DNA from: CAXBDP01 sp041689935
Lineage (GTDB): Bacteria > Bacteroidota > Bacteroidia > Cytophagales > Cyclobacteriaceae
Direction: 5' to 3'
DNA: 64,000 nucleotides
Assembly (NCBI GenBank): GCA_041689935.1
Contig: JBDNFI010000090.1
Span: forward strand, 12,560 to 76,559
The stretch's first letter is position 1. Each line of letters starts with the position of its first letter. Both the position numbers and the translations under genes were made by a program. Shown one piece after another: positions 17,614 through 26,374 of the stretch. The notes below the pieces were generated by a model. The model saw only the letters and a program-made list of their open reading frames with translations, was not told the DNA's origin and did no database searches.

Positions 17614-18711
17614 ATGACCAAACTAAAAGATATAATTATACCTCTCGAAAATTGGGCGAGCCCATCCTTGCAGGAAAGTTACGATAATAGTGGCCTAATA
17701 ACAGGTAATTTCCAACAAAGTGTCCGTAAGGTTTTAATCTCTTTAGATTGTACGGAAGCGATAGTTGACGAAGCAATTGAGAAAAATTGCGAATTAATTA
17801 TTGCGCATCATCCCATTGTTTTTAAAGGTTTGAAGCGCCTTACTGGTGCTAATTACGTAGAGAAAACCATTATAAAAGCTATCAAAAATGATATTGCCAT
17901 CTATGCCATACATACCAATTTGGACAATGTGCATACAGGTGTAAATAAGAAAATAGGAGATAAAATTGGGTTGAAGAAGCTGCAAATTTTAGATAAGAAG
18001 AAAGGAAAGCTTGAAAAGCTAGTAACTTTTATTCCGATTGAAAATACAGATGCCGTTTTGGCCAGTATTTATAAAGCGGGAGGTGGAAAAATCGGAAATT
18101 ATACGGAATGCAGCTTTAGAGTTACTGGCACAGGCACATTCACACCAAACGATGACGCGAGCCCAACAATAGGAACTCAAAATAAGCCAGAGGAAGTTAT
18201 TGAAAATAGAGTGGAGATAATGTATCCCGCCTATTTACAATCTTCGATTTTAAAAACACTGAAAAATGCACACCCTTATGAAGAAGTTGCCTACTATATC
18301 CAACAAATAGAAAATCAACATCAAGAAATTGGAAGCGGCATGATCGGCGAGCTTTCAAATCCTATGGATGAACAAGAATTTTTAGCCCACCTTAAAAAAG
18401 CAATGAATCTGACCTTGATTAAATTCACTCCTTTTGCAAAGCAAATAAGGAAAGTAGCTATTTGCGGAGGAGCTGGAAGTTTTCTTCTACACAAAGCCAA
18501 ATCAGCGGGCGCGGATGCATTTGTGACGAGTGACTTCAAGTATCACGAATTTTTTGATGCAGAAAACCAAATACTAATCGCTGATATTGGTCACTATGAA
18601 AGTGAAATTTTCACGAAAGACCTAATTTATGAGTATTTGACACAGAAATTTAGTAATATTGCAGCCTATTTATCTGAAGTGAGTACCAATCCAATTAAAT
18701 ATTTCAAATAA
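17614..18711 (+). CDS. Nif3-like dinuclear metal center protein (YbgI/DUF34 family)
   Basis: Widely conserved hexameric protein with a two-metal site; the family's role is debated, with GTP cyclohydrolase I-like or metal-insertase activity proposed. Metal ligands are visible in IIAHHPIVFKG, YAIHTNLDN and, near the C-terminus, DIGHYESE. The 365 residues include the extra CutA-like middle domain (about 130-240, LEKLVTFIPIENTDAVLASI) found in many bacterial members. The ATG at 17614 (MTKLKDIII) fits the family start. The GTG at 17596 is an unlikely alternative. The zinc-ribbon gene follows after 4 bases. Confidence 0.9.
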   Translation: MTKLKDIIIPLENWASPSLQESYDNSGLITGNFQQSVRKVLISLDCTEAIVDEAIEKNCELIIAHHPIVFKGLKRLTGANYVEKTIIKAIKNDIAIYAIHTNLDNVHTGVNKKIGDKIGLKKLQILDKKKGKLEKLVTFIPIENTDAVLASIYKAGGGKIGNYTECSFRVTGTGTFTPNDDASPTIGTQNKPEEVIENRVEIMYPAYLQSSILKTLKNAHPYEEVAYYIQQIENQHQEIGSGMIGELSNPMDEQEFLAHLKKAMNLTLIKFTPFAKQIRKVAICGGAGSFLLHKAKSAGADAFVTSDFKYHEFFDAENQILIADIGHYESEIFTKDLIYEYLTQKFSNIAAYLSEVSTNPIKYFK

Positions 18712-18715
18712 GTTC

Positions 18716-19474
18716 ATGGAAAGTACCGTTGCCCAAAAATTAGAGTCTCTCCTTAAGTTACAGGAAATTGATTCGAAACTAGATGCCCTAATTACGATTA
18801 GAGGAGCTCTACCAGAAGAAGTAAGTGATTTAGAGGATGAAATTATCGGATTCGACACCAGAATCGGAAAATATAATCAGGATATAAAAGACCTTAATAC
18901 TGAAATCGATGGTTTCAAACAGGGAATTAAAGATTCTGAAAAACTGATAAAAAAGTACCAGGAGCAGCAAATGAATGTTCGTAATAATCGCGAATATGAT
19001 GCTATCACCAAGGAAACTGAACTGCAAAGTCTTGAAATCGAAATTTTCCAAAAGAAAATTAAAGAGCATGGTCTTAAAATTGACCTCAAAAAGGAAGAGC
19101 TTGCCAAGACTAAGGAAACCGCAGGTGAAAGGCAGAAAGATTTAGATGCCAAAAAGGGCGAACTCAATCAGATTACTTCTGAATCTCATGAGGAGGAGAA
19201 AAAACTCATTGGAGACAGAGAAAAATCGGCGAAAACCATTGAGGAACGATTATTCAAATCTTATAACAAGATTCGAGAAAATGCTGTAAATGGTTTGGCA
19301 GTAGTGGAAGTGAAAAGAGATGCCTGCGGCGGATGTTTCAACATAGTGCCACCACAGCGCCAAGCAGATATCAGAGAAAAGAAGAAAGTTATCGTTTGCG
19401 AACATTGCGGAAGAATTTTTGCCGATGTTGAAGACATAATTGAAGAAGAATCAAAGAAAAAAACCAGAAGATAG
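18716..19474 (+). CDS. Coiled-coil protein with C4 zinc ribbon (DUF164-like)
   Basis: A 252-residue cytoplasmic protein. Residues about 35-185 are a long charged coiled coil (LEDEIIGFDTRIGKYNQDIK and following heptads). The C-terminus holds a C4 zinc ribbon with Cys204, Cys207, Cys228 and Cys231 (CGGC and CEHC). It belongs to the C4-type zinc ribbon family that often neighbours Nif3-like genes, as here; the two are almost certainly one operon. Function is unknown; RNA or nucleic acid binding has been suggested for the family. A hairpin terminator stands about 95 bases downstream. Confidence 0.9.
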   Translation: MESTVAQKLESLLKLQEIDSKLDALITIRGALPEEVSDLEDEIIGFDTRIGKYNQDIKDLNTEIDGFKQGIKDSEKLIKKYQEQQMNVRNNREYDAITKETELQSLEIEIFQKKIKEHGLKIDLKKEELAKTKETAGERQKDLDAKKGELNQITSESHEEEKKLIGDREKSAKTIEERLFKSYNKIRENAVNGLAVVEVKRDACGGCFNIVPPQRQADIREKKKVIVCEHCGRIFADVEDIIEEESKKKTRR

Positions 19475-19540
19475 TTTTAAATATTTTTCTTTATTTAAAA
19501 TTATTTTTTATATTTCACCACAATTTAGTCTTCCTGTGAT

Positions 19541-21037
19541 TTGGTGGTTAAAAAAGGTCTTACTACCAAGGGTGAGCTGCAAAGCTCACCCTATTTTTTT
19601 ATATGGCTAATATTAATGCCATTCCTAAGTTTGAATGCTCAAACTGAAACGGAAGTATTTGAGACAGAAGCAAAGCAAGCATATAACGAATTATTTCGCT
19701 TACAACTTCCAAATGCTTCCAAACTAATTAAAAAAAATTCTCCTATCAGCGATCCTGTTTGGGCCTATCTACAACACCTCCATCTAACGCTCAACGTCCT
19801 AATAACTGAGAATGAAAATCTTACAGATCAGCTATATGATCAGCATAAGGATTTATTAAAGATCGTTTCAAACTACCCGACGGATAATCCGTGGCGTGGC
19901 TTTTTCGAAAATGAAATGAAAATCCAATTAGCCTTCGTGAAATTGAAGCGTGGTGAATCATTTTCAGGAGGAAACCTACTTCGCTCCTCGTACAGTGGAT
20001 TGAAAAAAAATCAAAAGGTATTTCCAGATTTTTGGCCGCACTACAAGAGCTTCGGAATATTACAAATCCTTTTGAGTACCGTTCCTGAGCAATTTCAATG
20101 GATTTTAAAATTGCTAGGAATGGATGCCTCGGCTAAAGAAGGTTTGCTAAACTTGAAGGAAAAAGCAGTCAATTCTGAATTGTTTAGAGATGAATCTGAA
20201 ACCATGTATTCATTAATTCAGGTATTCCTTTTAGAAGAATTTACTCTAGGAGAAAAGATATTGGTGCAGAAGTATACTGCTGACAAACAAAATATTCTTT
20301 TAGGGTATTTATTATCGACTTCTTATCTAAGAAATAATGAAAGTGCTAAAGCTGAACAGATTCTTAAAGAAATAAAACCTCCCTTCAAATTCACCTTTCT
20401 ACACTATCAAAGGGCAAATATAGAACTTCAAAAGGCTAATTATAGCCAGTCTGAAGCCTTATTTTTGAAGTTTCTAAACGAGCGGGAGGGTGATAACTAC
20501 TTAAAAGACAGCTGGTACAAATTATACCTAGGGTCTTATTTGAGTGGTGACGTTCAAAAAGCAAACGTATATTTAGCCAGAGCAAAAAGCCAAGGTACTA
20601 CCTATGTGGAACCCGACAAAAATGCTGAACGGGAAATTGAATCTGAAGGAGTAAACAAAATATTGATGAAATCACGCTTAGCAACCGATGGAGGGTTTTA
20701 TGATATCGCTTTACAAACATTGGCTAGCAGTAATCCGTCTGATTTCCCAACCAAAAAAGATCAGACCGAAAAGCAATATAGGCTGGCAAGGATATATGAT
20801 TTAAAGGGAGAAAACGAAAAGGCATTAGATTTATACAAAGTGGTAATTGCTAATTCTGGAGATGAACCCTGGTATTTCGCACCGAATGCTGCCTTAATGT
20901 CTGGGAATATCTTCAGAATGAAAAAACAATTTGAAGCAGCAAAAGCTATGTATGAAAAAGCCTTAAGTTATAAATCACATGCCTACAAAAACAGCATAGA
21001 TACAAAGGCAAAAGCAGGCTTATCTTCCATCCGATAA
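19541..21037 (+). CDS. Exported TPR-like protein (start uncertain)
   Basis: A protein of up to 498 residues with tetratricopeptide-like helical repeats in its C-terminal half (SEALFLKFLNEREGDNY, KALDLYKVVIANSGDEPWYF, AAKAMYEKALSYKSHAYKN). The start is unclear. The open frame reaches a TTG at 19541, but the hairpin at 19570-19591 with its T run lies inside that extension. The likely signal peptide (YFFIWLILMPFLSLNAQ) begins just after the hairpin, where the only in-frame candidates are non-standard codons or the ATG at 19616, which leaves a very short leader. The end overlaps the convergent phosphatase gene by 18 bases. Confidence 0.7.
   Translation: MVVKKGLTTKGELQSSPYFFIWLILMPFLSLNAQTETEVFETEAKQAYNELFRLQLPNASKLIKKNSPISDPVWAYLQHLHLTLNVLITENENLTDQLYDQHKDLLKIVSNYPTDNPWRGFFENEMKIQLAFVKLKRGESFSGGNLLRSSYSGLKKNQKVFPDFWPHYKSFGILQILLSTVPEQFQWILKLLGMDASAKEGLLNLKEKAVNSELFRDESETMYSLIQVFLLEEFTLGEKILVQKYTADKQNILLGYLLSTSYLRNNESAKAEQILKEIKPPFKFTFLHYQRANIELQKANYSQSEALFLKFLNEREGDNYLKDSWYKLYLGSYLSGDVQKANVYLARAKSQGTTYVEPDKNAEREIESEGVNKILMKSRLATDGGFYDIALQTLASSNPSDFPTKKDQTEKQYRLARIYDLKGENEKALDLYKVVIANSGDEPWYFAPNAALMSGNIFRMKKQFEAAKAMYEKALSYKSHAYKNSIDTKAKAGLSSIR
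19570..19600 (+). terminator. Rho-independent terminator with GCAA tetraloop
   Basis: Perfect 9-bp stem GGGTGAGCT / AGCTCACCC closed by a GCAA (GNRA) loop and followed by TATTTTTTT. It suits the end of the Nif3/zinc-ribbon operon, yet lies just before or inside the 5' end of the TPR gene. Confidence 0.8.
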
Positions 21038-21637
21038 ATGACTGGTCTCGTTGTAGCGCGCTATTCGGAACATAGTCCCAGTCCAAATCAACTCATACAA
21101 ACACAAATTTCGGTGTGGAAAGTTGTCCATACAGCGTAAAGGCATGTTTAGCATCGTACATATTAGTACCCTCATTGCCCTTCCATGCATGCATATCAGC
21201 ACATGATCTTCTGGACCTTGCATAATGTATTCTAAAGCTCGCTTCATCCGAACACTCACATCCACAGGACTTTCTCCTCCATCAATGGCAAAATCCACCC
21301 TCCCGCTTGCCCATGCTTCCAACATTTTATGGTAATAGGCATTCTCTTCGAGAGAAAAAACTTTACCTTCTTTCTTACCCCAATGAATTTCATTTAAGTC
21401 TGGCAATTTCTCAAATGGAATTCCTAAATCAATAAATTTTTCAACTGACTCATAAGTCCTTTTCAACCCAGAAACATAAACCTTTTGAAAGGGTTCTTCT
21501 TTATATCTATCAAAAAACTGCTGTGCTTGATTTCTACCTTCTTCATTCAAATTCGCGTCAATTCCGCTTCCTTGCACAATTCCCATTCGGTTGAATTCGG
21601 TTTGGCCATGCCTGAGGATAAATATTTTTTTGCTCAT
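21020..21637 (-). CDS. Histidine phosphatase family protein
   Basis: Phosphoglycerate-mutase-like phosphatase of about 205 residues. The phosphorylated His10 lies in ILRHGQTEFN close to the N-terminus and the second His in LICMHGRAMRVL; the Glu of NEIHWGKKEG is the likely acid. Substrates of this group range from sugar phosphates to nucleotides and cannot be told here. I chose the ATG at 21637, because the TTG at 21640 adds one residue only. It faces the menaquinone run across a short divergent gap. Confidence 0.88.
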   Translation of the reverse strand: MSKKIFILRHGQTEFNRMGIVQGSGIDANLNEEGRNQAQQFFDRYKEEPFQKVYVSGLKRTYESVEKFIDLGIPFEKLPDLNEIHWGKKEGKVFSLEENAYYHKMLEAWASGRVDFAIDGGESPVDVSVRMKRALEYIMQGPEDHVLICMHGRAMRVLICTMLNMPLRCMDNFPHRNLCLYELIWTGTMFRIARYNETSHLSDGR

Positions 21638-21648
21638 CAAAATAGGGC

Positions 21649-21656
21649 TATTTTTG
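21649..21656 (+). promoter_or_regulatory. -7 box (TATTTTTG) of the menaquinone operon
   Basis: Exact TAnnTTTG match 60 bases before the ATG at 21717. A TTTG lies 16 bases further upstream, closer than the ideal spacing of about 19. It is the only such box in the gap before the men genes. Confidence 0.45.
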
Positions 21657-21716
21657 AAAAATTAATTCTTGTGCAATAAAGCACCAATAAATATTAAAAC
21701 CATCCCTTGTCATATC

Positions 21717-22136
21717 ATGTTTAAGAATAATATCAAACTAGAGGAGTTAAGCCAATTTGGCAAAAATTCAATGCAAGAACATTTAGGTATTGAATTTTTA
21801 GAATTTGGCTCGGATTATATCAAAGCTAAAATGCCAGTTGATCATCGCACAAAGCAACCGTTTGGCATTTTGCATGGAGGAGCTTCTGTAGCACTCGCAG
21901 AAACACTCGGGAGCCTTGCATCAACCGCAACTTTAGATTTGAACAAAAAGGTTTGTGTTGGACTTGAAATCAATGCAAACCACATTCGATCTGTAAGTGA
22001 TGGATTCGTTTATGGTATTGCCCGTCCTTTTCATATTGGTAGTTCTACCCAAGTATGGGAAATTAAAATTACGGATGATCAAGACAGATTGGTATGTGTG
22101 AGTAGAATAACTATGATAATAATTGACAGAAAATAG
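21717..22136 (+). CDS. menI: 1,4-dihydroxy-2-naphthoyl-CoA thioesterase (hotdog fold)
   Basis: Hotdog thioesterase that would release DHNA from DHNA-CoA in menaquinone synthesis. The core is very close to E. coli MenI/YdiI as I remember it: MPVDHRTKQPFG, then ILHGGASVALAETLGS with the catalytic Glu, then GLEINANHIRS. The length of 139 residues is normal from the ATG at 21717. An upstream TTG at 21669 is not convincing. The stop codon shares one base with the GTG of menF (TAGTG), a sign of coupled translation. PaaI-type specificity cannot be excluded, but the position in a men cluster supports MenI. Confidence 0.85.
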   Translation: MFKNNIKLEELSQFGKNSMQEHLGIEFLEFGSDYIKAKMPVDHRTKQPFGILHGGASVALAETLGSLASTATLDLNKKVCVGLEINANHIRSVSDGFVYGIARPFHIGSSTQVWEIKITDDQDRLVCVSRITMIIIDRK

Positions 22137-23332
22137 TGGAAGAAACTGTTCAAGATATACTAACAAAAAACGTACTCGGCCAATTAAAAAATTGGCTGAA
22201 AATAAAACTAGAGCAAGGGGGATCTGTAGCAATATGGAAATTGCCAAACTCCAATGAAATAAATGTAATCGTAGATAATAATATAGAAAAAGGTAGCGGG
22301 AGGATACACGAGTTTGACTTACGTAAAGGATTCATCTTCGCCCCCTTCAATCCGGACAATCATTGGTATTTTCTCCATTCCCCTACTATACTTAGAATCA
22401 GTTTCAAAAATGGTGAATTAGAAATCATAGATGGAGAGCCGACCGATTGGCCAAAGTATGTGGAGCCATCCTCTGAGCGGAGCAATACGAAGATTGAGAT
22501 TCCATTTCATACTGGCAAAGAGGTAAACCCAAAGGATACGGATGCCGATCACTTCAAAGAAATGGTGTCCAAGGCTGTAGTAAGTATCAATAATGGTGTA
22601 TTTGAAAAAGTGGTTCCCGCCCGAAAGTGGTCCAGAGAAATTGACGCGACATTCGATTTGCTAAACCTATACACGAAAACAGCGAGTAAATATCCTCGCG
22701 CCATGGTGAGTTTGGTGAGTATCTCATCAGTCGGAACTTGGATGGGTGCCTCTCCAGAGACACTCATACGGATGGATCAAAATGGTATATTCAAAACAGT
22801 AGCCTTGGCTGGCACGCAAGCGTATCAAAATCAAGAACTGCTTGATGTCACTTGGACACAAAAAGAGATTGAGGAACAAGCATTTGTAAGTAGATATATC
22901 ATCAATTGCTTTAAGAAAATAAGGCTTAGAGAATTCGATGAAATTGGGCCTAAATCTAGCTTTTCAGGCAACTTAATTCATCTTAAAACGGAATTCAAAG
23001 TAGATACTGTTAAAACCAATTTTGCAGACCTCCCGCAAATCATGTTGGAGTTGCTCCATCCTACTTCTGCCGTTTGCGGAATGCCAAAAGCTCCTGCTTT
23101 GGCTTTCCTTAATCAATATGAAGGGTTCGATAGAGAATTCTTCAGCGGATATTTAGGATCAATAGGAGTGAATAATGAATTACAAGTATTTGTGAACCTA
23201 CGCTGCTTGCAAGTGAATGAACAAACGGTTACTTTTTATGCTGGGGCGGGAGTAACCCAAGACTCGAATCCAGAAAAAGAATGGCTTGAAACAAAAATAA
23301 AAATGGAAACTCTCAACAGTCTCCTTTCTTAA
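22136..23332 (+). CDS. menF: Isochorismate synthase
   Basis: Chorismate-binding enzyme that turns chorismate into isochorismate, the first committed step to menaquinone. Family motifs seen: GTWMGASPETLIR, VALAGTQAY, LHPTSAVCGMPKAPA and EFFSGYLGSIG. The length is 398 residues. It uses a GTG start that overlaps the stop codon of menI by one base and ends in TAATG shared with menD. The tight overlaps suggest a single regulated unit. A siderophore-type EntC role is unlikely given the neighbours. Confidence 0.92.
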   Translation: MEETVQDILTKNVLGQLKNWLKIKLEQGGSVAIWKLPNSNEINVIVDNNIEKGSGRIHEFDLRKGFIFAPFNPDNHWYFLHSPTILRISFKNGELEIIDGEPTDWPKYVEPSSERSNTKIEIPFHTGKEVNPKDTDADHFKEMVSKAVVSINNGVFEKVVPARKWSREIDATFDLLNLYTKTASKYPRAMVSLVSISSVGTWMGASPETLIRMDQNGIFKTVALAGTQAYQNQELLDVTWTQKEIEEQAFVSRYIINCFKKIRLREFDEIGPKSSFSGNLIHLKTEFKVDTVKTNFADLPQIMLELLHPTSAVCGMPKAPALAFLNQYEGFDREFFSGYLGSIGVNNELQVFVNLRCLQVNEQTVTFYAGAGVTQDSNPEKEWLETKIKMETLNSLLS

Positions 23333-25038
23333 TGAGGGAACATTTGAATCATATTCTGCATATCCCGTCGATCTGCAAAAGCCACGATGTCCAAAATGCA
23401 GTTCTTTCGCCAGGTTCACGGTGTGCGCCTTTAACGTTATCATTTGTAAGGCAAAAAGGCATCGCAACTTATAGCATTCCAGATGAACGTTCAGCTGCCT
23501 TCATTGCCTTGGGTATGGCCCAGCAAAGCCAGAAAGCCTCTGTACTTATTTGCACTAGTGGCACAGCTGGACTCAACTATTCTCCCGCCGTTGCTGAGGC
23601 ATATTATCAAGAAGTGCCTTTGCTGATACTCACTGCCGACAGGCCAGCAGAATGGATCGACCAATGGGATGGGCAAACGATTAAGCAAGTAGGCCTATAT
23701 GGCCAGCATGTAAAGGCCAGCTATACTTTACCCGAAGATTGCTCCAGTATAGAAAAGCTAAACGAGGCTAAGCAAATCATAAATAAAGCACTAGAAATCG
23801 CCCATCAATTACCGATGGGCCCGGTGCATATAAATGTTCCAATTGCAGAACCTTTCTATCCAGCAAATGATAAAAAGTGGCTAAATGCGCCAGCTATAGC
23901 GAAAGTAAAATCAGGCAAGCAGCCTATTTTTCGGCTTTCGCCCGAATTGATAGAAAAAATAAATGCTAGTCAAAAGATATTGATTCTTATCGGGCAGCAT
24001 TTACCCTCGACTAGTTTAAATACCTTATTGGCTCAACTAGGAAAATTTCCTCAAATCTGCATCGTTAGTGATATCATTAGTAATTTCCAAGATTTGGATA
24101 AAGTCATATTGGGTCAAGATGTTTTTCTGGGACAAATATCTGAGGAAGAGAAACAGTCGTTACAACCCGATTTGATGATAAGCTTTGGCAAAAGTGTGAT
24201 TTCAAAAAACCTAAAAATCTTCCTTAGAAACCATAAACCCACCGTACATTGGCATGTTGGAATAAGAGAAACTACGCCAGATCCATTTGATTGCTTAACC
24301 CAAACCATCCAAAGCAATGAAGTTTTATTTTTTGAAGCTTTACTTGATCATAGTACACCAAAGGGCAATGATTATCAATTAGCTTGGCGAAAAATAGATG
24401 ATAGAGCAAGGATTGGTTTAGCTGAGTTTTCGAGTGAAGCTCCATTTACAGAATGGGCTGCAATTTGGAAATGCCTACCTTACCTCCCGCCTCATTCAAT
24501 TTTGCATTTGGCTAATAGCATGTCAGTGAGATATGTAAATTTCTTTTCTTTTTTATTGGCTGGAAAATCCATTGAAGTTGTGGCGAATAGAGGCACAAGT
24601 GGCATTGATGGCTCTAATTCTTCAGCAGTTGGATTTTCTCTAAAGGATAAAAGAATCAATACGCTAATTACGGGTGATATGGCGTTTCTTTATGATAAAA
24701 ACGCATTTTGGCATAATTATCAAATGCCCAATCTACGCATCATCGTGGTAAATAATGCGGGAGGTGGAATTTTTCGATTGATCGATGGGCCTTCTACCCT
24801 TCCCGAGTTAGATGATTGGTTCGAAACTAAGCAAAAATATACAGCTGAATCTACTGCAAAGGAATTTGGAATGATTTATAATAACTGTATTAACTTTGAT
24901 GAGTTAACTACTTGTTTGGCGCAATTCTTCGCACCGAGCGAAAAGGCAAAACTTTTGGAAATTCATACCAACCGATTTGCAAACCAAGAAGTATTTAATT
25001 CTTTTAAAACATACATGAACGACTTATATGGAAAGTAA
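23332..25038 (+). CDS. menD: SEPHCHC synthase, thiamine-diphosphate dependent
   Basis: Joins isochorismate and 2-oxoglutarate to give SEPHCHC (the menaquinone precursor), using ThDP and Mg. N-terminal PYR domain: VLSPGSRCAPLTLSF and ICTSGTAGLNYSPAVAEA. C-terminal PP domain with the ThDP/Mg motif from GDMAFLYD to VNNAGGGIFR. The length of 568 residues is normal. The ATG overlaps the menF stop by one base and the gene's end overlaps menB by 11 bases. Confidence 0.94.
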   Translation: MREHLNHILHIPSICKSHDVQNAVLSPGSRCAPLTLSFVRQKGIATYSIPDERSAAFIALGMAQQSQKASVLICTSGTAGLNYSPAVAEAYYQEVPLLILTADRPAEWIDQWDGQTIKQVGLYGQHVKASYTLPEDCSSIEKLNEAKQIINKALEIAHQLPMGPVHINVPIAEPFYPANDKKWLNAPAIAKVKSGKQPIFRLSPELIEKINASQKILILIGQHLPSTSLNTLLAQLGKFPQICIVSDIISNFQDLDKVILGQDVFLGQISEEEKQSLQPDLMISFGKSVISKNLKIFLRNHKPTVHWHVGIRETTPDPFDCLTQTIQSNEVLFFEALLDHSTPKGNDYQLAWRKIDDRARIGLAEFSSEAPFTEWAAIWKCLPYLPPHSILHLANSMSVRYVNFFSFLLAGKSIEVVANRGTSGIDGSNSSAVGFSLKDKRINTLITGDMAFLYDKNAFWHNYQMPNLRIIVVNNAGGGIFRLIDGPSTLPELDDWFETKQKYTAESTAKEFGMIYNNCINFDELTTCLAQFFAPSEKAKLLEIHTNRFANQEVFNSFKTYMNDLYGK

Positions 25039-25852
25039 ATTTTCGTGGACTCCTATAAAGGAATATAAAGATATCAAATTCGATTTTTTTGAAGGGATCG
25101 GAAAAATAACCATTAACAGACCTGAGGTCTACAATGCATTCCGTCCTGAAACCAATATTGAGATGATGGATGCCATGGATATTTGTAGGGAGCGCCAAGA
25201 CATTAGAGTGGTGATTTTTACTGGAATCGGAGATAAGGCTTTTTGCTCTGGCGGCGATCAAAATGTAAAAGGCAAAGGTGGATATATTGGAGATGATGGT
25301 GTGCCAAGACTTAATGTATTGGACTTGCAAAAGAAAATTCGCTCTCTACCTAAGCCTGTAATTGCCATGGTGAATGGCTATGCTATTGGCGGTGGACACG
25401 TACTACACGTGGTCTGTGATTTGACCATAGCCTCGGAAAATGCTCGATTTGGCCAAACTGGACCCAAGGTTGGTAGTTTCGATGCGGGCTTTGGTTCTTC
25501 TTATTTGGCTCGCCACGTAGGGCAGAAGAAAGCGCGTGAAATCTGGTTCTTATGCAAACAATATACTGCTGCAGAAGCAGAAGCGATGGGCATGGTCAAT
25601 ACGGTTGTACCTTTGGACAAGCTAGAAGAAACTACCGTAGAATGGTGTAGAATGATTATGATGCGTAGCCCATTAGCTATCAGGATGATCAAGCGTGGAT
25701 TAAATGCCGAACTTGACGGGCAGGTTGGATTACAGGAAATGGCAGGCGATGCTACTTTAATGTATTACCTTATGGAAGAGGCGCAAGAGGGTAAAGCAGC
25801 TTTCTTAGAAAAACGTGATCCTGATTTCGGTAAATACCCACTTTTCCCATAA
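25028..25852 (+). CDS. menB: 1,4-dihydroxy-2-naphthoyl-CoA synthase
   Basis: Crotonase-fold enzyme that closes the second ring, turning o-succinylbenzoyl-CoA into DHNA-CoA. The N-terminus ITINRPEVYNAFRPETNIEM, the oxyanion-hole segment CSGGDQNVKGKGGY and the MenB-specific stretch FGQTGPKVGSFDAGFGSSYL are all present. The length is 274 residues. It overlaps menD by 11 bases and is followed after 3 bases by a PH-domain protein gene. Confidence 0.95.
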   Translation: MESKFSWTPIKEYKDIKFDFFEGIGKITINRPEVYNAFRPETNIEMMDAMDICRERQDIRVVIFTGIGDKAFCSGGDQNVKGKGGYIGDDGVPRLNVLDLQKKIRSLPKPVIAMVNGYAIGGGHVLHVVCDLTIASENARFGQTGPKVGSFDAGFGSSYLARHVGQKKAREIWFLCKQYTAAEAEAMGMVNTVVPLDKLEETTVEWCRMIMMRSPLAIRMIKRGLNAELDGQVGLQEMAGDATLMYYLMEEAQEGKAAFLEKRDPDFGKYPLFP

Positions 25853-25855
25853 GCA

Positions 25856-26374
25856 ATGTTTGAAAATGATCAAATAGATGATGCGGAACTCCCAAAAATA
25901 GAGGAGCTTACCTTTACAAAAATAAAGAAAGGGTATCTTTGGATGTCCATTCTAGTATGGACATTATATGCAATGCCACCGCCAATTATTCTTGCCATAA
26001 TTGCGCATTATGCTGATAATTTTCCTAAAGAAGTTCAACTTTACGTTAGCTTGGGCTGGGCAGCCCTTATGCTTTTTATTTTATCAGAAACAATCCTTTC
26101 TTATGTCAGAAAGGGGTTTGCATTGAGAAAGCATGATGTCAGTTATCGCAAAGGTTGGTTCTTCCGGAGTTTATTATCGATCCCTTTCAATAGAGTGCAG
26201 CACTGTGAAGTAAAACAAGGGCCTATCGAAAGCCTTTTTGGTCTAGCCTCTTTGAAAGTATTTACAGCGGGAGGAAGCGGAAGCGATATGAATATTCCTG
26301 GATTACCGCCTGAAAAAGCAAAAATATTACGATCTCACATCACAAACATTGTCTCAGACATCACAGAAGATTGA
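25856..26374 (+). CDS. PH-domain membrane protein (YdbS-like)
   Basis: A 172-residue protein with two membrane helices (about 25-45 WMSILVWTLYAMPPPIILAI and 57-77) followed by a bacterial PH-like (bPH2) domain: RKHDVSYRKGWFFRSLLSIP, NRVQHCEVKQGPIESLFGLA. It is typical of YdbS, which is encoded next to YdbT, as here. The molecular role of the pair is poorly known; envelope stress resistance or export has been reported for such proteins. It sits inside the menaquinone run, 3 bases after menB, and overlaps the next gene by 26 bases. Confidence 0.85.
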   Translation: MFENDQIDDAELPKIEELTFTKIKKGYLWMSILVWTLYAMPPPIILAIIAHYADNFPKEVQLYVSLGWAALMLFILSETILSYVRKGFALRKHDVSYRKGWFFRSLLSIPFNRVQHCEVKQGPIESLFGLASLKVFTAGGSGSDMNIPGLPPEKAKILRSHITNIVSDITED

